Assembly (NCBI GenBank): GCA_016218825.1
Contig: JACRCV010000064.1
Location: forward strand, 124,001-188,000
Source of the DNA: Deltaproteobacteria bacterium
GTDB lineage: Bacteria; Myxococcota; XYA12-FULL-58-9
Reading direction: 5' to 3'
Length of the DNA stretch: 64,000 nt
Position 1 is the first letter of the stretch, and the number at the start of each line of letters is the position of its first letter. Positions 15,183 through 24,403 of this stretch are shown here, one piece after another. Below the pieces are notes generated by a model. It searched no databases. It was given only the letters and a program-made list of their open reading frames with translations, and was not told where the DNA came from. Made by a program: the position numbers and the translations under genes.

Positions 15183-16657
15183 CGGTCCCGTTCACCGGCG
15201 TCGTGCCGATAGGCGCGGTAGGTGCCCCACACCCGGTCGACGTACGCCACGACCTCGCCGCCGCGGACGTAGCCGTGCTCGGCCTTGGCCGCGGTCTCGG
15301 CGCGCGACAACAGCCGCAGGCCGCGCGCGACGTTGGCCCACTTGTCGGGATCGAGCTTCTCGCTCGTCGCCACCAGCCGGGCGTCGGCGACGTGGCCGGC
15401 GCCGCAGGCGAACGAGGCCAAGGTCAGGCGCTGGCGCTCGTCGGCGTCGCTGACGCTCGCGAACTGGCCGCCCAGGCGCTGCAGGTAGATGGCGGCGGCG
15501 CGCGCCGCTTCGGCGGGGTTCTTCAGATCTTCGACGCCGAGCTCGCGGCCGGTGGCCGGTAACATCCCGAACAGGCCGACGCCGCCGTTCCACACCTCGT
15601 TCTTCGGATCGAAGCCGCTCTCCTCGACGGCGATGGCGGCGAGCAGGCGCCAGTCGAGTCCGTGCGGCTCCGCGGCGGCGCGCAGCACCGCGTCGTAGGG
15701 TGAGATCGGGCCGCTGTGCCGTGACCGCGCCCGCGGCAGGTCGCGGGCCTTGCGCCGCGGCGTCTCGTAGTAGCGCTTGAGGATGACGTCGAGCTCGCCG
15801 TTCTTCCTGAGGTTGTCCATGAAGCGATCGATCTCGGCGGCGAGGTCGTCGGCGCCCTGCGCCACCGCCCAGGCGAGCGGCTGCGGGTCGCTGACCCGCG
15901 GCCCGATCACCAGGTCTTGCAGGTACGACTTGTTCTCCATGCAGATGGGATAGTCGCACAGGGTGTAGGGGATGCGGCCGGCGGCGACCTCTTCGAGGAT
16001 CTGCTCGGTCTCCAGGCTCTCGCTCTCGAGGACGACGTCGATCGCCGGCTTGCGCGCCGCCTCGAACAAGCCGTTCAGCTCTTGCAGGCGACGGTAATAC
16101 GCCGAGTTCATCCGCACGTGCACCGGGCGGCCGGCGAGATCCTCGGGATCTTTCAGGCGCTTGTGCCCCCTGCCCCAGACGACGCGCATGTGCGTCAGGG
16201 TGTAGGGCTGCGCGAACCGAACCTCTTTGTCGCGCTCCGGAGTCACCGTGAGCCCGGCGGCGATGAGGTCGGCCTTGCCGGCCTGCAAGGTCGGGATCAA
16301 GTCGCCCCAGTTCAGCGGCACGATGACCTCGAGGCTCAGGTTGAGACTCGCCGCGAAGCGCTGCGCCAGCTCGTAGTCGAAGCCGAGGCGCCGTCCGTGC
16401 CACACGAAGTAGCTGATGCCGTTGTTGCGCGTCAGAAGCCGCAGGCGGCCGCGGGCGCGCACCGCGCCGAGGCCGACCGTCCTGTCCACCGCCGCCGGCG
16501 CGCTCCCGGTCGGCGTCGCGACCGGCGCCGCCGCGGACGGCGCCCGGGGCTCACAGCCCGCCGCCAGCCCCAGCGCCCACACCAGGACGACGGCGCGCCG
16601 GACGTAGGGGGCGGTTGCTGCCGCTCTGCTCAGCGCCGAACCGGGCATCGGGTTCAT
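15179..16657 (-). CDS. mltF: MltF-type membrane-bound lytic transglycosylase (solute-binding + SLT domains)
   Basis: The 492-residue product has a lipoprotein signal ending in LAAGC (Cys35), then a family-3 solute-binding domain (about residues 65-300: RLRLLTRNN, FDYELAQRFA, GKADLIAAGLTVTPER, GELDVILKRYYE). A C-terminal SLT domain follows (about residues 320-480: AIAVEESGFDPKN with the catalytic Glu, GLFGMLPATGREL). This is the MltF architecture, in which the binding domain controls the lytic domain, by muropeptides in Pseudomonas. Its start overlaps the stop of the REC-GGDEF gene (16654-16657) and its stop overlaps the slt start, giving a tight three-gene operon. Confidence 0.9.
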   Translation of the reverse strand: MNPMPGSALSRAAATAPYVRRAVVLVWALGLAAGCEPRAPSAAAPVATPTGSAPAAVDRTVGLGAVRARGRLRLLTRNNGISYFVWHGRRLGFDYELAQRFAASLNLSLEVIVPLNWGDLIPTLQAGKADLIAAGLTVTPERDKEVRFAQPYTLTHMRVVWGRGHKRLKDPEDLAGRPVHVRMNSAYYRRLQELNGLFEAARKPAIDVVLESESLETEQILEEVAAGRIPYTLCDYPICMENKSYLQDLVIGPRVSDPQPLAWAVAQGADDLAAEIDRFMDNLRKNGELDVILKRYYETPRRKARDLPRARSRHSGPISPYDAVLRAAAEPHGLDWRLLAAIAVEESGFDPKNEVWNGGVGLFGMLPATGRELGVEDLKNPAEAARAAAIYLQRLGGQFASVSDADERQRLTLASFACGAGHVADARLVATSEKLDPDKWANVARGLRLLSRAETAAKAEHGYVRGGEVVAYVDRVWGTYRAYRHDAGERDR

Positions 16658-18432
16658 CCTCGAAGACCGAGGCGGCGCAGCTTGTCCCGGACCTCGACGG
16701 CGAGATCGGCGCGGGCAAAGGGCGGCTCGGGATGGCCGAAGAAGAAGCCCTGCAAGAGCGGACAGCCGAGCTTCAACAGCAGCTCGACCTGCGTTTCGGT
16801 CTCCACGCCGACCGCGACCACGCGCTGGCCCTCGCCGGCGGCGTACTCCATGATGTGCTTCAACAGGCGGGCGCCGCGACCGCCGGCCGGCAGGTTCGAG
16901 AACAGCGCCGGCCCGATCTTGACGTAGTCGACCTCCAGGCGCGCCAGCGCCTCCAGCCCGGCGTACCCCGAGGTCAGGTTGTCGAGCGCGACCTCGAAGC
17001 CGTGGTCGCGAAGCCGACGGAGGGTCGCGTAGATCCGGGTGTCCTCCGCGAGCAACGTCTGCTCGGTCACCTCCAACACCAGCTTCGCGGTGCCGGCGCC
17101 CAAGCTCGCCCCGTCCTGGAACAGCAGCGGGTCGTGCAGCTCGGCGACGTGGAGGTTCAAGAACAGCTTGGCGTCGCGCCCCAGGTCGGCGAGGGGCGCC
17201 AAGGCGAGGGGACGGATCATCCGCCCGAGATCGGTCACCCGCCCGCCGCGCTCGGCGACGGCGAACAGCTCGCGGACGTTGGCGAACGCCCCGTGTGTCG
17301 GGCTGCAGAGCGCCTCGTAGCCGACCACCTGCCAGCGCTTGGCGTCGACGACCGGCTGGTAGAGAAGACGGACCGCGCGGCTGACGAGCGTCTCCTCCAA
17401 CGCCAGCACGCGCTTCTCGGCGTCGCCCACCGGCAACCCGGCAGGTGCGTCCGCGGACGCCAACGACGGCTCGTAGCTCATCACCCGGTTGCGCCCCATT
17501 CTCTTGGCGGCATAGAGCGCCGCGTCGGCGGCCCGGACCACCGCGGCGCGGTCGGCGCCGTCCTCCGGGAAGCCGCCGACGCCGATCGACAGCGTGATCG
17601 AGGTCTCGACGCCGTCGAAGCGGGTGCCCTCCATGCAGCTGCGGAGGCGCTCGGCCTTGATCGCCGCACCCGCCTTCGCGGTCTCCGGGAGCAACAGCAC
17701 GAACTCGTCGCCGCCGTAGCGCGCCGCGATGTCGTGCTCGCGGAGACGGAAGCCTTCGTCCGAGCTCCGGCAGTTGCCGCGAAACAGATCGGCGATGCCG
17801 CGCAGGACGCGGTCGCCCACCTGGTGGCCGAAGGTGTCATTGATCTCCTTGAAGCGGTCGACGTCGATGAACACCAGGCCGACGTCGTGACCGTGGCGGT
17901 CGCTGCGCTTGATCTCGCTCTCGAGGCGCTCCTGCAGGTAGGCGTGGTTGAACAGCCCGGTGAGGCCGTCCTTCACCACCAGCTCTTGCAGCCGGGCGTT
18001 CTTCTCCGACAGCTCGGCGACCAGCGCCCGGTTCTCGCGCTTCAGGTTGAGGTGCTCGACGACGCGCCGGATCCGATCGGCCACCACGTCGATGCTGTCG
18101 AAGGGCTTCACCAGGTAGTCGCCGACCCGCATGCGGATGGCCTCGACCGCGGACTCCAGGCTCGCGAACGCGCTCATGATGATGACTTCGCAGTCCGGCG
18201 CTTCGGCCAGGACTTGGCGTACCAGATCCAGGCCGCTGCCGTCCCCGAGGTTCTTGTCGCAGATGACGAGATCGAAACGGCCGGCGACGAAGCCGGCCTT
18301 GCCCGCCTGCAGACCGTCGGCGGTGTCGATGACGAAGCCGGCGTCGGCGAGCAGCTCCTGGAGCACCACCCGGACGCTGGCGTCGTCGTCGACGACGAGC
18401 ACCCGAAGGCCCTGGCCGAACCGCTCGCTCAC
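16654..18432 (-). CDS. Response regulator with GGDEF and degenerate EAL domains
   Basis: The 592-residue protein has an N-terminal receiver domain (VLVVDDD, phospho-acceptor Asp in LVICDKNLGDGSGL, LVKPF), a short coiled coil and a GGDEF domain with intact RYGGDEF. This last should make c-di-GMP. A C-terminal EAL-like domain follows. The EAL triplet is present in GYEALCSP, but downstream catalytic positions are lost: LDNLTSGYAG replaces DDFGTGYS, VKIGPALF lacks the KID Asp, and AVGVETE lacks the usual first Glu. It is probably a diguanylate cyclase with a sensory EAL remnant. The GTG at 18432 has GGGAGG 6 nt upstream and is preferred over the ATG at 18468. It leads the operon with two lytic transglycosylases. 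Confidence 0.88.
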   Translation of the reverse strand: MSERFGQGLRVLVVDDDASVRVVLQELLADAGFVIDTADGLQAGKAGFVAGRFDLVICDKNLGDGSGLDLVRQVLAEAPDCEVIIMSAFASLESAVEAIRMRVGDYLVKPFDSIDVVADRIRRVVEHLNLKRENRALVAELSEKNARLQELVVKDGLTGLFNHAYLQERLESEIKRSDRHGHDVGLVFIDVDRFKEINDTFGHQVGDRVLRGIADLFRGNCRSSDEGFRLREHDIAARYGGDEFVLLLPETAKAGAAIKAERLRSCMEGTRFDGVETSITLSIGVGGFPEDGADRAAVVRAADAALYAAKRMGRNRVMSYEPSLASADAPAGLPVGDAEKRVLALEETLVSRAVRLLYQPVVDAKRWQVVGYEALCSPTHGAFANVRELFAVAERGGRVTDLGRMIRPLALAPLADLGRDAKLFLNLHVAELHDPLLFQDGASLGAGTAKLVLEVTEQTLLAEDTRIYATLRRLRDHGFEVALDNLTSGYAGLEALARLEVDYVKIGPALFSNLPAGGRGARLLKHIMEYAAGEGQRVVAVGVETETQVELLLKLGCPLLQGFFFGHPEPPFARADLAVEVRDKLRRLGLRG

Positions 18433-18593
18433 AGTGGCCTCCCGCCCTGGTTCGCGCCATTGAAACACTCACCGCCGGCCGTTTCAAGGGCCGTGACGCA
18501 CTGCATCTTACCGCAACTTCTCGCAAAATCCGCCGAAAACCTACCTACTACCGAGTGCACGGTCCGGCCGCACCGCGGCAGTTGGAGAGGGTC

Positions 18594-20801
18594 ATGCCGA
18601 AGGTCTACGACGTCAAGCTCAACGAGCTCGCCGGCCGCCTGTCCGCCGACGGCACGCTCTCCGAAATCGACGTCAACGCGCTCATCGACCAGGCGATGGC
18701 GGACGGCGCGCTCTCGAGCGCGGGGCGCAACGAGCTCAAGATCCTGCTCTGCCGCTATGCCGATCAGCTGGAGTCGCCGGCGGCGCGCGACCGGCTGCAG
18801 GGCTTCATCGGCATCGTCGACAAGTCGATCCGCGAGCTCGCCTCCCGCACCGAGAAGGACAAGGGCGTCATCGACGTGGCCGAGGCCGAGGCGCTCCTGG
18901 CGCTGGCCCGCAACAACCCGCGAATCTCCAAGCGCGAGACCCTGTCGCTGCAGGGCGTGATGATCGCGATGCACCTGACACCGGCGGCGCGCGCCGAGCT
19001 CGAGCGCGGCCTCGCCAAGACCGGCGCCCCGAGCCTCGACTTGAAGCTGCCGCCGATCCTCGGCCGCACCTACGTCCTGTCCACCGAAGGTCACTTCAGC
19101 ACCGGCAGCGGCGCCGCGCCGCGCTACGACGAGAACGGCGCCCTGACCGTCTACCGCGCCGCCGCCGCCCTCGCCCGCGCCCCCGCCGACGTCCTCAAGG
19201 ACGTGCCGACCGCGGTCAAGGAGAAGCTCTCGGCCCACCTGCAGCGCGCCCTCGCCGCCGGTGAAGACGCCGGGCCGCTGCCGCAGCTCTGGAAACAACG
19301 CCTGCGCGCCGGCGCCGCGACGACCCTGCTGGCGCTCATCGAGGGCTGTGGCGCCGATGACACCGCGGTCCGCGCCCAGGCGCTCGACCTGTACTTCGCC
19401 GCCGCCGACCGCGAGCCTGACGGCGGCCTGCGCGCTTCGATGTTCTTCAACCTCGAGCGCCTCGAGGCGTCGCTGACGCCGGCGGACCAGGCGCGGCTCC
19501 AGGCGCTCGGAAACCTCGTGATCCCGACGCGGCCGCCGTACGACAAGTGGCTGGCGGACGGCAAGCGCGAGATCCACGTCAAGCACTACGCGCACGCCGA
19601 CTGTTGGGCGAACAACGCCGAACCGGTCGCCGCCTACCGCGCGCGGGGCTTCCAGGTCGTCGAAGACCACTCGGCAGAGACCCCGAAGCGCTGGATCCTC
19701 GAGGGCACCAACGCCGCCGCGCCCGGCGGGCCGATCAAGGTCAAGGTGGACCTGGTCCAGAGCCACGACGGCATCTTCCAGAGCATGAGCGATCCGGACA
19801 ACCAGGTGATCCTCTACACCGGCCACTCGAACCTGGGCGGCAACGTCTCCGAGGAGCTGCGCCTCGGGCCGCAGGAGAAGGGCGCCAAGCTGATCTTGCT
19901 CGCGATGTGTCGCGGCAAGCAGAACATGTTCGAGGTCGCCAACAAGTACTCGGCGTCGCACTTCATCACCACCAACCACCCGTCCTACTTCACCTCGATG
20001 ATGCCGATGACGATGGGGGTGATCGACGGCATCATGAACCAGTGGGACTACGACACCATGCGCGCCCACATCCCCGCGATCTGGGACACCGATCAGATCG
20101 ACAACTACTTCTTCCCCAACCAGCGCCGGCGCTACGCGCTCTATGACCTCGACCGCGACGGCGTCGTCGACGGCCGCGGCCCGGGCGTCGACCGGATCTA
20201 CAACGTCGGCCTGAAGGTGCCCGCCGGCGCCAAGGCCGACGGCGTGCCGCGCGCCAACGACTACGCTCCCGAAGACCTCGACGGCTCCAAGGTGCTGCAC
20301 GCGGTGCAGTTCCTGAACACCTTGATGACCTACCACGTCGAGCACGGCCCGGGCAGCTCGGCCTTCGGGGCAGCGGACGCCGACGCGTTTCTCTCCGGCG
20401 GTTGGTTCGCGGGCAGAGACACCGAGCTGGTGCGCCTGACCAAGGAGACGGTCGGCGACCGCGACCTGGTGCGGGTCCAGGTGAACAAGGCGCTCGCAGA
20501 TCAAACGTGGCCGGTCCTCGGCGCCATCGTGCAGTGCGAGGTCGCGAAGCTGCTCGCCAAGGAACGCCGCGGCGGGGCGCTCTCCCGCGAAGACCTCGGC
20601 CGCGCGCTGCTGTTCGCCGGCGAGTACCTGTCCTACATGTACTGCAGCGCCGAAGAGGCCGAGGCCGCGGTGCGCGCCATCGGCCGCGACGCCGGCCTGC
20701 CCAAGCTCAGCTTCGCGAAGCTCGCCGAGGCCATCGACACCGACGGCCACGGCTACGCCACCGACCAGCAGCTGCAGGCGCTGCTCGCGCGCCTGCAGTA
20801 G
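18594..20801 (+). CDS. Large caspase-like protein with EF-hand-like segments
   Basis: The 735-residue product has no signal peptide. Its centre fits a caspase/gingipain-like hydrolase: HADCWANNAEPVAAYRARGF, then VILYTGHSNLGGN with candidate catalytic His411, then LILLAMCRGKQN with candidate Cys439. EF-hand-like Asp-rich loops occur at the N-terminus (LSADGTLSEIDVNALID, EKDKGVIDVAEAEAL), after the dyad (YDLDRDGVVDGRG) and at the C-terminus (AIDTDGHGYATDQQLQ), so calcium control is plausible. The ATG at 18594 has GGAGAGG before it. A second caspase-like gene follows after 6 bp. Protease activity is inferred from the His/Cys layout only. Confidence 0.6.
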   Translation: MPKVYDVKLNELAGRLSADGTLSEIDVNALIDQAMADGALSSAGRNELKILLCRYADQLESPAARDRLQGFIGIVDKSIRELASRTEKDKGVIDVAEAEALLALARNNPRISKRETLSLQGVMIAMHLTPAARAELERGLAKTGAPSLDLKLPPILGRTYVLSTEGHFSTGSGAAPRYDENGALTVYRAAAALARAPADVLKDVPTAVKEKLSAHLQRALAAGEDAGPLPQLWKQRLRAGAATTLLALIEGCGADDTAVRAQALDLYFAAADREPDGGLRASMFFNLERLEASLTPADQARLQALGNLVIPTRPPYDKWLADGKREIHVKHYAHADCWANNAEPVAAYRARGFQVVEDHSAETPKRWILEGTNAAAPGGPIKVKVDLVQSHDGIFQSMSDPDNQVILYTGHSNLGGNVSEELRLGPQEKGAKLILLAMCRGKQNMFEVANKYSASHFITTNHPSYFTSMMPMTMGVIDGIMNQWDYDTMRAHIPAIWDTDQIDNYFFPNQRRRYALYDLDRDGVVDGRGPGVDRIYNVGLKVPAGAKADGVPRANDYAPEDLDGSKVLHAVQFLNTLMTYHVEHGPGSSAFGAADADAFLSGGWFAGRDTELVRLTKETVGDRDLVRVQVNKALADQTWPVLGAIVQCEVAKLLAKERRGGALSREDLGRALLFAGEYLSYMYCSAEEAEAAVRAIGRDAGLPKLSFAKLAEAIDTDGHGYATDQQLQALLARLQ

Positions 20802-20807
20802 GTCGAC

Positions 20808-22298
20808 ATGCGCCGTCTCGCCCCCTCGCGACGCCGCGGCTCGCGCCTGATCTCGTCCGCGCCCGGCGCGGCGCTGCTGGCGGCGATCTGCGGGCCGGCC
20901 TGCACCGGCGGTCGGGCGCCCGAGCGACAAACCGAGACGCCGCGCGCGCTCGCGGCCGCGATGCAGTGGCTGGCGGCGGGGGGCGGCGACCTGCCGGAGA
21001 CCAACCAGCTGTCGATCGAGCAGGACCTGGCCCTGGCCGCCAAGGTCTTCGGACCGCAGGGGCGGCTGTTGTTTGCCGGCGGACCGGAGACCGAGAGCGT
21101 GCAGATCGCGACCCGCCTGCCGCCGCACAGCCTCCGCCTCGAGCTCGGCGCGCTCTTCGACCCGCGTCCCGGCCGCGACGCCCGCTACCGCAAGACGACG
21201 CTGCGCCCGGTCGGCCCGGCGACCGTCGAGCGCATCGCCGACCTGCTCCGCCAGGCCACCGCCACCGGCGACGGCGACCTCCTGGTCTACCTCGCCGGCC
21301 ACGGCTCGCTCGCCAAGCAGCCGAAGGACAACGGCTTCCTCACCTGGGGCAACGAGGTCTTGACCTCGATCGACCTGGCGCAGGTGTTGGACGCGGCGGC
21401 GCCGGCGCGGCGCGTGCGCCTGGTCGTGACCTCGTGCTTCTCGGGCGGCTTCGCCGAGACCTTGTTCGTCGGCGCCGCGAGCGAGCGCGGCCCGACGCCG
21501 CTCGATCGCTGCGGCCTGTTCGCGGCCACCGCCGATCAGGAGTCGAGCGGCTGCGATCCCGATCCGGATCGGCGGCGCCACGACGGCTACGGGGTCCACT
21601 TCCTGCACGCGCTCGCCGGTGAAGATCACCTCGGCCGCCCGCTCGCCGCCGGCAGCGCCGACCTCGACGGCGACGGCAAGATCTCGTTGCTCGAAGCGCA
21701 CACGCTGGTCGCGGCCCGCGCCCGCACCTTCGACGTCCCGACCACCACCTCGGAGCGCTGGCTCCGCGCCCGCGCCCCCAGCGAAGGCCCGAGCGCCGCG
21801 GTGGACCTGGTCGAAGAGGAGTGGCTGCTCACGGAGCTGTCGCGCCGCGCCGCGGACACCTCGATCGCCGGCGCCCAGGACGAGCTGGCGCAGCTGGACC
21901 TCGACCTGACCGCCGCGCGCGACGCGGTCGAGGAGGCGCGCGCCGCCGAGACCGACGCCTTCCGCGTGGTCGCGGCCGAGATGCTGTCCCGCTGGCCGGT
22001 CGTCAACGACCCGTGGCACCCGCTCTTCGACTCCACGCTGGCGGGCGAAGCGGCGCGCATCCGTCGCTATCTCGCCCGCGCCGACAGCGTCGCCGAGCAC
22101 CGCCAGGCCGCGGCCGCGGTCGATGACGCGGAGGCCGAGGTCGACCTGCTGCTGCGGCAGAAGGCGCTGGTGGAGAGGCGGGTGCGGGCGTTCGAGACCC
22201 TGCAGCGCGCCGGGCGCCTGCGGCACGTGGGCGGACGCGACTGGGAGATATTCGCGCGCCTCCGCGCCTGCGAGCGCAGCTTGCCGCCCCGACCCTGA
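20808..22298 (+). CDS. Secreted caspase-like (C13/C14-type) protein with EF-hand and coiled coil
   Basis: The 496-residue product has an N-terminal export signal, possibly lipoprotein-type. It contains a caspase-fold core: LLVYLAGHGSL with His165 and RLVVTSCFSGGF with Cys210, the legumain/caspase dyad pattern. A canonical EF-hand loop (DLDGDGKISLLE, residues 285-296) follows, then a long Ala/Glu/Arg-rich helical region likely to form a coiled coil. The dyad, EF-hand and gene order parallel the preceding gene, from which it is separated by 6 bp. A calcium-regulated proteolytic cascade is an inference. The start at 20808 is the only well-placed ATG. Confidence 0.7.
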   Translation: MRRLAPSRRRGSRLISSAPGAALLAAICGPACTGGRAPERQTETPRALAAAMQWLAAGGGDLPETNQLSIEQDLALAAKVFGPQGRLLFAGGPETESVQIATRLPPHSLRLELGALFDPRPGRDARYRKTTLRPVGPATVERIADLLRQATATGDGDLLVYLAGHGSLAKQPKDNGFLTWGNEVLTSIDLAQVLDAAAPARRVRLVVTSCFSGGFAETLFVGAASERGPTPLDRCGLFAATADQESSGCDPDPDRRRHDGYGVHFLHALAGEDHLGRPLAAGSADLDGDGKISLLEAHTLVAARARTFDVPTTTSERWLRARAPSEGPSAAVDLVEEEWLLTELSRRAADTSIAGAQDELAQLDLDLTAARDAVEEARAAETDAFRVVAAEMLSRWPVVNDPWHPLFDSTLAGEAARIRRYLARADSVAEHRQAAAAVDDAEAEVDLLLRQKALVERRVRAFETLQRAGRLRHVGGRDWEIFARLRACERSLPPRP

Positions 22299-22304
22299 GA
22301 CTCC

Positions 22305-24200
22305 ATGGTGCTCATGAATACCATCCATATCGCGCGCCGCCCCCTGTGGGCATTCATCCTGTTCTTGCCGGGCGCACTCGTCCTGTCGGCGTGCTCGACC
22401 TCGAAGCCGTCGATCGGCGCGACGCCGGACCCTTGCCCCGCGCCGGCGACGATCGAGGTGGAGACCCTCGGCGACTTGACGGCGGCGCCGCCCTGCCCGG
22501 GAATGACGGCGCTGGTGCGCGGCTTCTACGCCGCGGGCGACTACGGCGGCGGGGCCTGGTATTGGGACGACGGGCGCTCGAAGGCGGAACACAACGGCGG
22601 CACGGTGGTCGACCCCACCCATTCGATGGCTCCAGGCAGCCCCGGCTGGTGGGACGCCGAGCACGACGGCCGGGGGGTCTGGATCCGCGAGCTCTCTGAG
22701 CCCGTCGACGTGCGCTGGTTTGGCGCGGTCGGCGACGGCGCTCACGACGACACCCAGGCACTGCAGAAAGTCATCGACTTCGGGACCGACGAGCGGCAGG
22801 CGATCTTCGTGCCCGGCTCCGACGCGTATTACAGGACCACCTACCATCTGGTCGTCACCGGACCGGTATCGATCTCCGGCGATCCCGGCCGAAGCGTCAT
22901 TCGCAATGAATTCGACCCGCGATGCACCGCCGACTGCTACTGGCCGGCGGTGCCGATCATCATCGGCACCTATGGCGCCCACGAGAAGCCCGGATCCGCG
23001 ACTGCCGCCTACGCTTTCCTCGAACACGGCTGCGCCATCGAAGCAGTCCTCGCTGCGAGCCCCGCGGCGCCCGTCTATCAGGTTGCGCTGAGAAGTCCTG
23101 ACGACGCTTCTCGCTTTACGCCGGGCGGCCTGGTTGCGCTGCGGGCCCAGCGCTTCATCCATTCCGGCGCGGGAGCCCATTTCTTCTCGACCGCGGTGGT
23201 GAACGAGGTGATCGCGGTCGATGCGACAACTGACGAGGTGAAGCTCACCCTGAAGCATCCTCTCCTCGATGATTTCGAACGCTGTGTCCCCTGCTCCCTG
23301 CCGGACGACGATCTGTGCGACTGCGCGCCCACGGCCGGCGCCGGCGCGGTCCCTACCGACGGCTATCCTACGATTCACCCCCTCAACACCGGGAGCCTCT
23401 TCAATTCCATGGTTGATGCCAGGCCGGCCGCGCTCGCCCGCGGCGTCACGATATACGGCATGACCTTCGAACGGGACCCGAGCGCCGGCCAGACGAAGGC
23501 GATTCATCTCGCGTGCTACGAGTGCTCGCTCACCAAGGTGGTCGCGAGGGGATACAACGGCATCACCGGCAACCCCGTGGCGTATTCGCGATTCGATCAC
23601 GTGGTGGTCGAGCACCGCTCTCGCGGTATCGAGCTCGCCTACCTGACGAGCAACAACCTGTTCCGAGGCCTGACCGTCAACCGGATCGCCGACAACGCGA
23701 CCAACGACGACTATCAGTTCGCGATTAGAGTCGGCACGGAGGACGGCGGCGCCGACAACATCTTGGAGGATTTTACGGTCTACGAGTGGGGCGAGCACGC
23801 GGGGAGCCAAGGCGTCGTGGCCGTGCTGGGGCCGCGCGGCGTCGTGCGAAACGGCGCGATCACGAACACGGCGTCGTACCCGAGCGCGGCCATCTCGATC
23901 GAGACCGCCTCGGCCCCGTTCACGGTCGACGGCGTGACGCTGACCGCGACCACACCCCGAAACGGACTCGTCATCAGCGGGCAGGATGTCAGCGTTTCGA
24001 GGCTCACGACGCAGGGAACGAGCGAGACGTTCCATGCGATCGTGGTCAACCCCTCGGCACAGCGCGTCTCCATCCGTGATTCAGTCTTGGGGATTGATGG
24101 CGCTCGGAGTGCGGCCGACTCGATCTACGAAAAGCCCGACATCAACGACAAGACCTGCGGCTGCGTCACGACCACGAACGTCGTGCAGTACCTTCCCTGA
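22305..24200 (+). CDS. Lipoprotein with pectate-lyase-3-like right-handed beta-helix
   Basis: The 631-residue product has a lipoprotein signal ending in LVLSAC (about residue 30). At about residues 130-160 it has VRWFGAVGDGAHDDTQALQKVI, the entry motif of Pectate_lyase_3 / tailspike-like beta-helices. Repetitive beta strands follow, with short turns such as VTIYGMTFER and GIELAYLTSNNLFRGLTV. Such folds occur in polysaccharide lyases and in phage or surface adhesins. Base composition is visibly less GC-biased than neighbouring genes, hinting at transfer. It follows the caspase-like gene by 6 bp. The ATG at 22314 is an alternative start. Polysaccharide cleavage is not shown. Confidence 0.7.
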   Translation: MVLMNTIHIARRPLWAFILFLPGALVLSACSTSKPSIGATPDPCPAPATIEVETLGDLTAAPPCPGMTALVRGFYAAGDYGGGAWYWDDGRSKAEHNGGTVVDPTHSMAPGSPGWWDAEHDGRGVWIRELSEPVDVRWFGAVGDGAHDDTQALQKVIDFGTDERQAIFVPGSDAYYRTTYHLVVTGPVSISGDPGRSVIRNEFDPRCTADCYWPAVPIIIGTYGAHEKPGSATAAYAFLEHGCAIEAVLAASPAAPVYQVALRSPDDASRFTPGGLVALRAQRFIHSGAGAHFFSTAVVNEVIAVDATTDEVKLTLKHPLLDDFERCVPCSLPDDDLCDCAPTAGAGAVPTDGYPTIHPLNTGSLFNSMVDARPAALARGVTIYGMTFERDPSAGQTKAIHLACYECSLTKVVARGYNGITGNPVAYSRFDHVVVEHRSRGIELAYLTSNNLFRGLTVNRIADNATNDDYQFAIRVGTEDGGADNILEDFTVYEWGEHAGSQGVVAVLGPRGVVRNGAITNTASYPSAAISIETASAPFTVDGVTLTATTPRNGLVISGQDVSVSRLTTQGTSETFHAIVVNPSAQRVSIRDSVLGIDGARSAADSIYEKPDINDKTCGCVTTTNVVQYLP

Positions 24201-24338
24201 ACCAGGCTGCACAAGCCTTCAAGAAGCTTGGCGCCATCCAAGGTCCGACCTCTAGCGCCGCCGTGCCCCCGCCGGGAGCGCAACCGTCGCAGCGCTCCGG
24301 ACAACATCGAGATGCCGCCGGTGACGGTCACTTCGCGG

Positions 24339-24366
24339 TTGCTCATTCCTGTCGGAGCCGTACAAT
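24339..24366 (+). promoter_or_regulatory. Sigma-70-type promoter of the 24404 gene
   Basis: TTGCTC (24339-24344) and TACAAT (24361-24366) are separated by 16 nt. A transcript starting near 24373 would place the GAGGGGG ribosome-binding site (24391) and GTG start (24404) normally downstream. The rest of the 203-bp gap after the pectate-lyase gene shows no gene. Confidence 0.45.
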
Positions 24367-24403
24367 AGGACGAGCAGCGACTCCGCGTACGAGGGGGCGA
24401 GCG

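Noticed and set aside
18429-24035. A minus-strand open frame of more than 1800 codons
   Set aside because: It lies antisense to three well-supported plus-strand genes. Its translation is Arg/Val/Asp/His-rich without domains, which is the usual artefact of high GC third positions.
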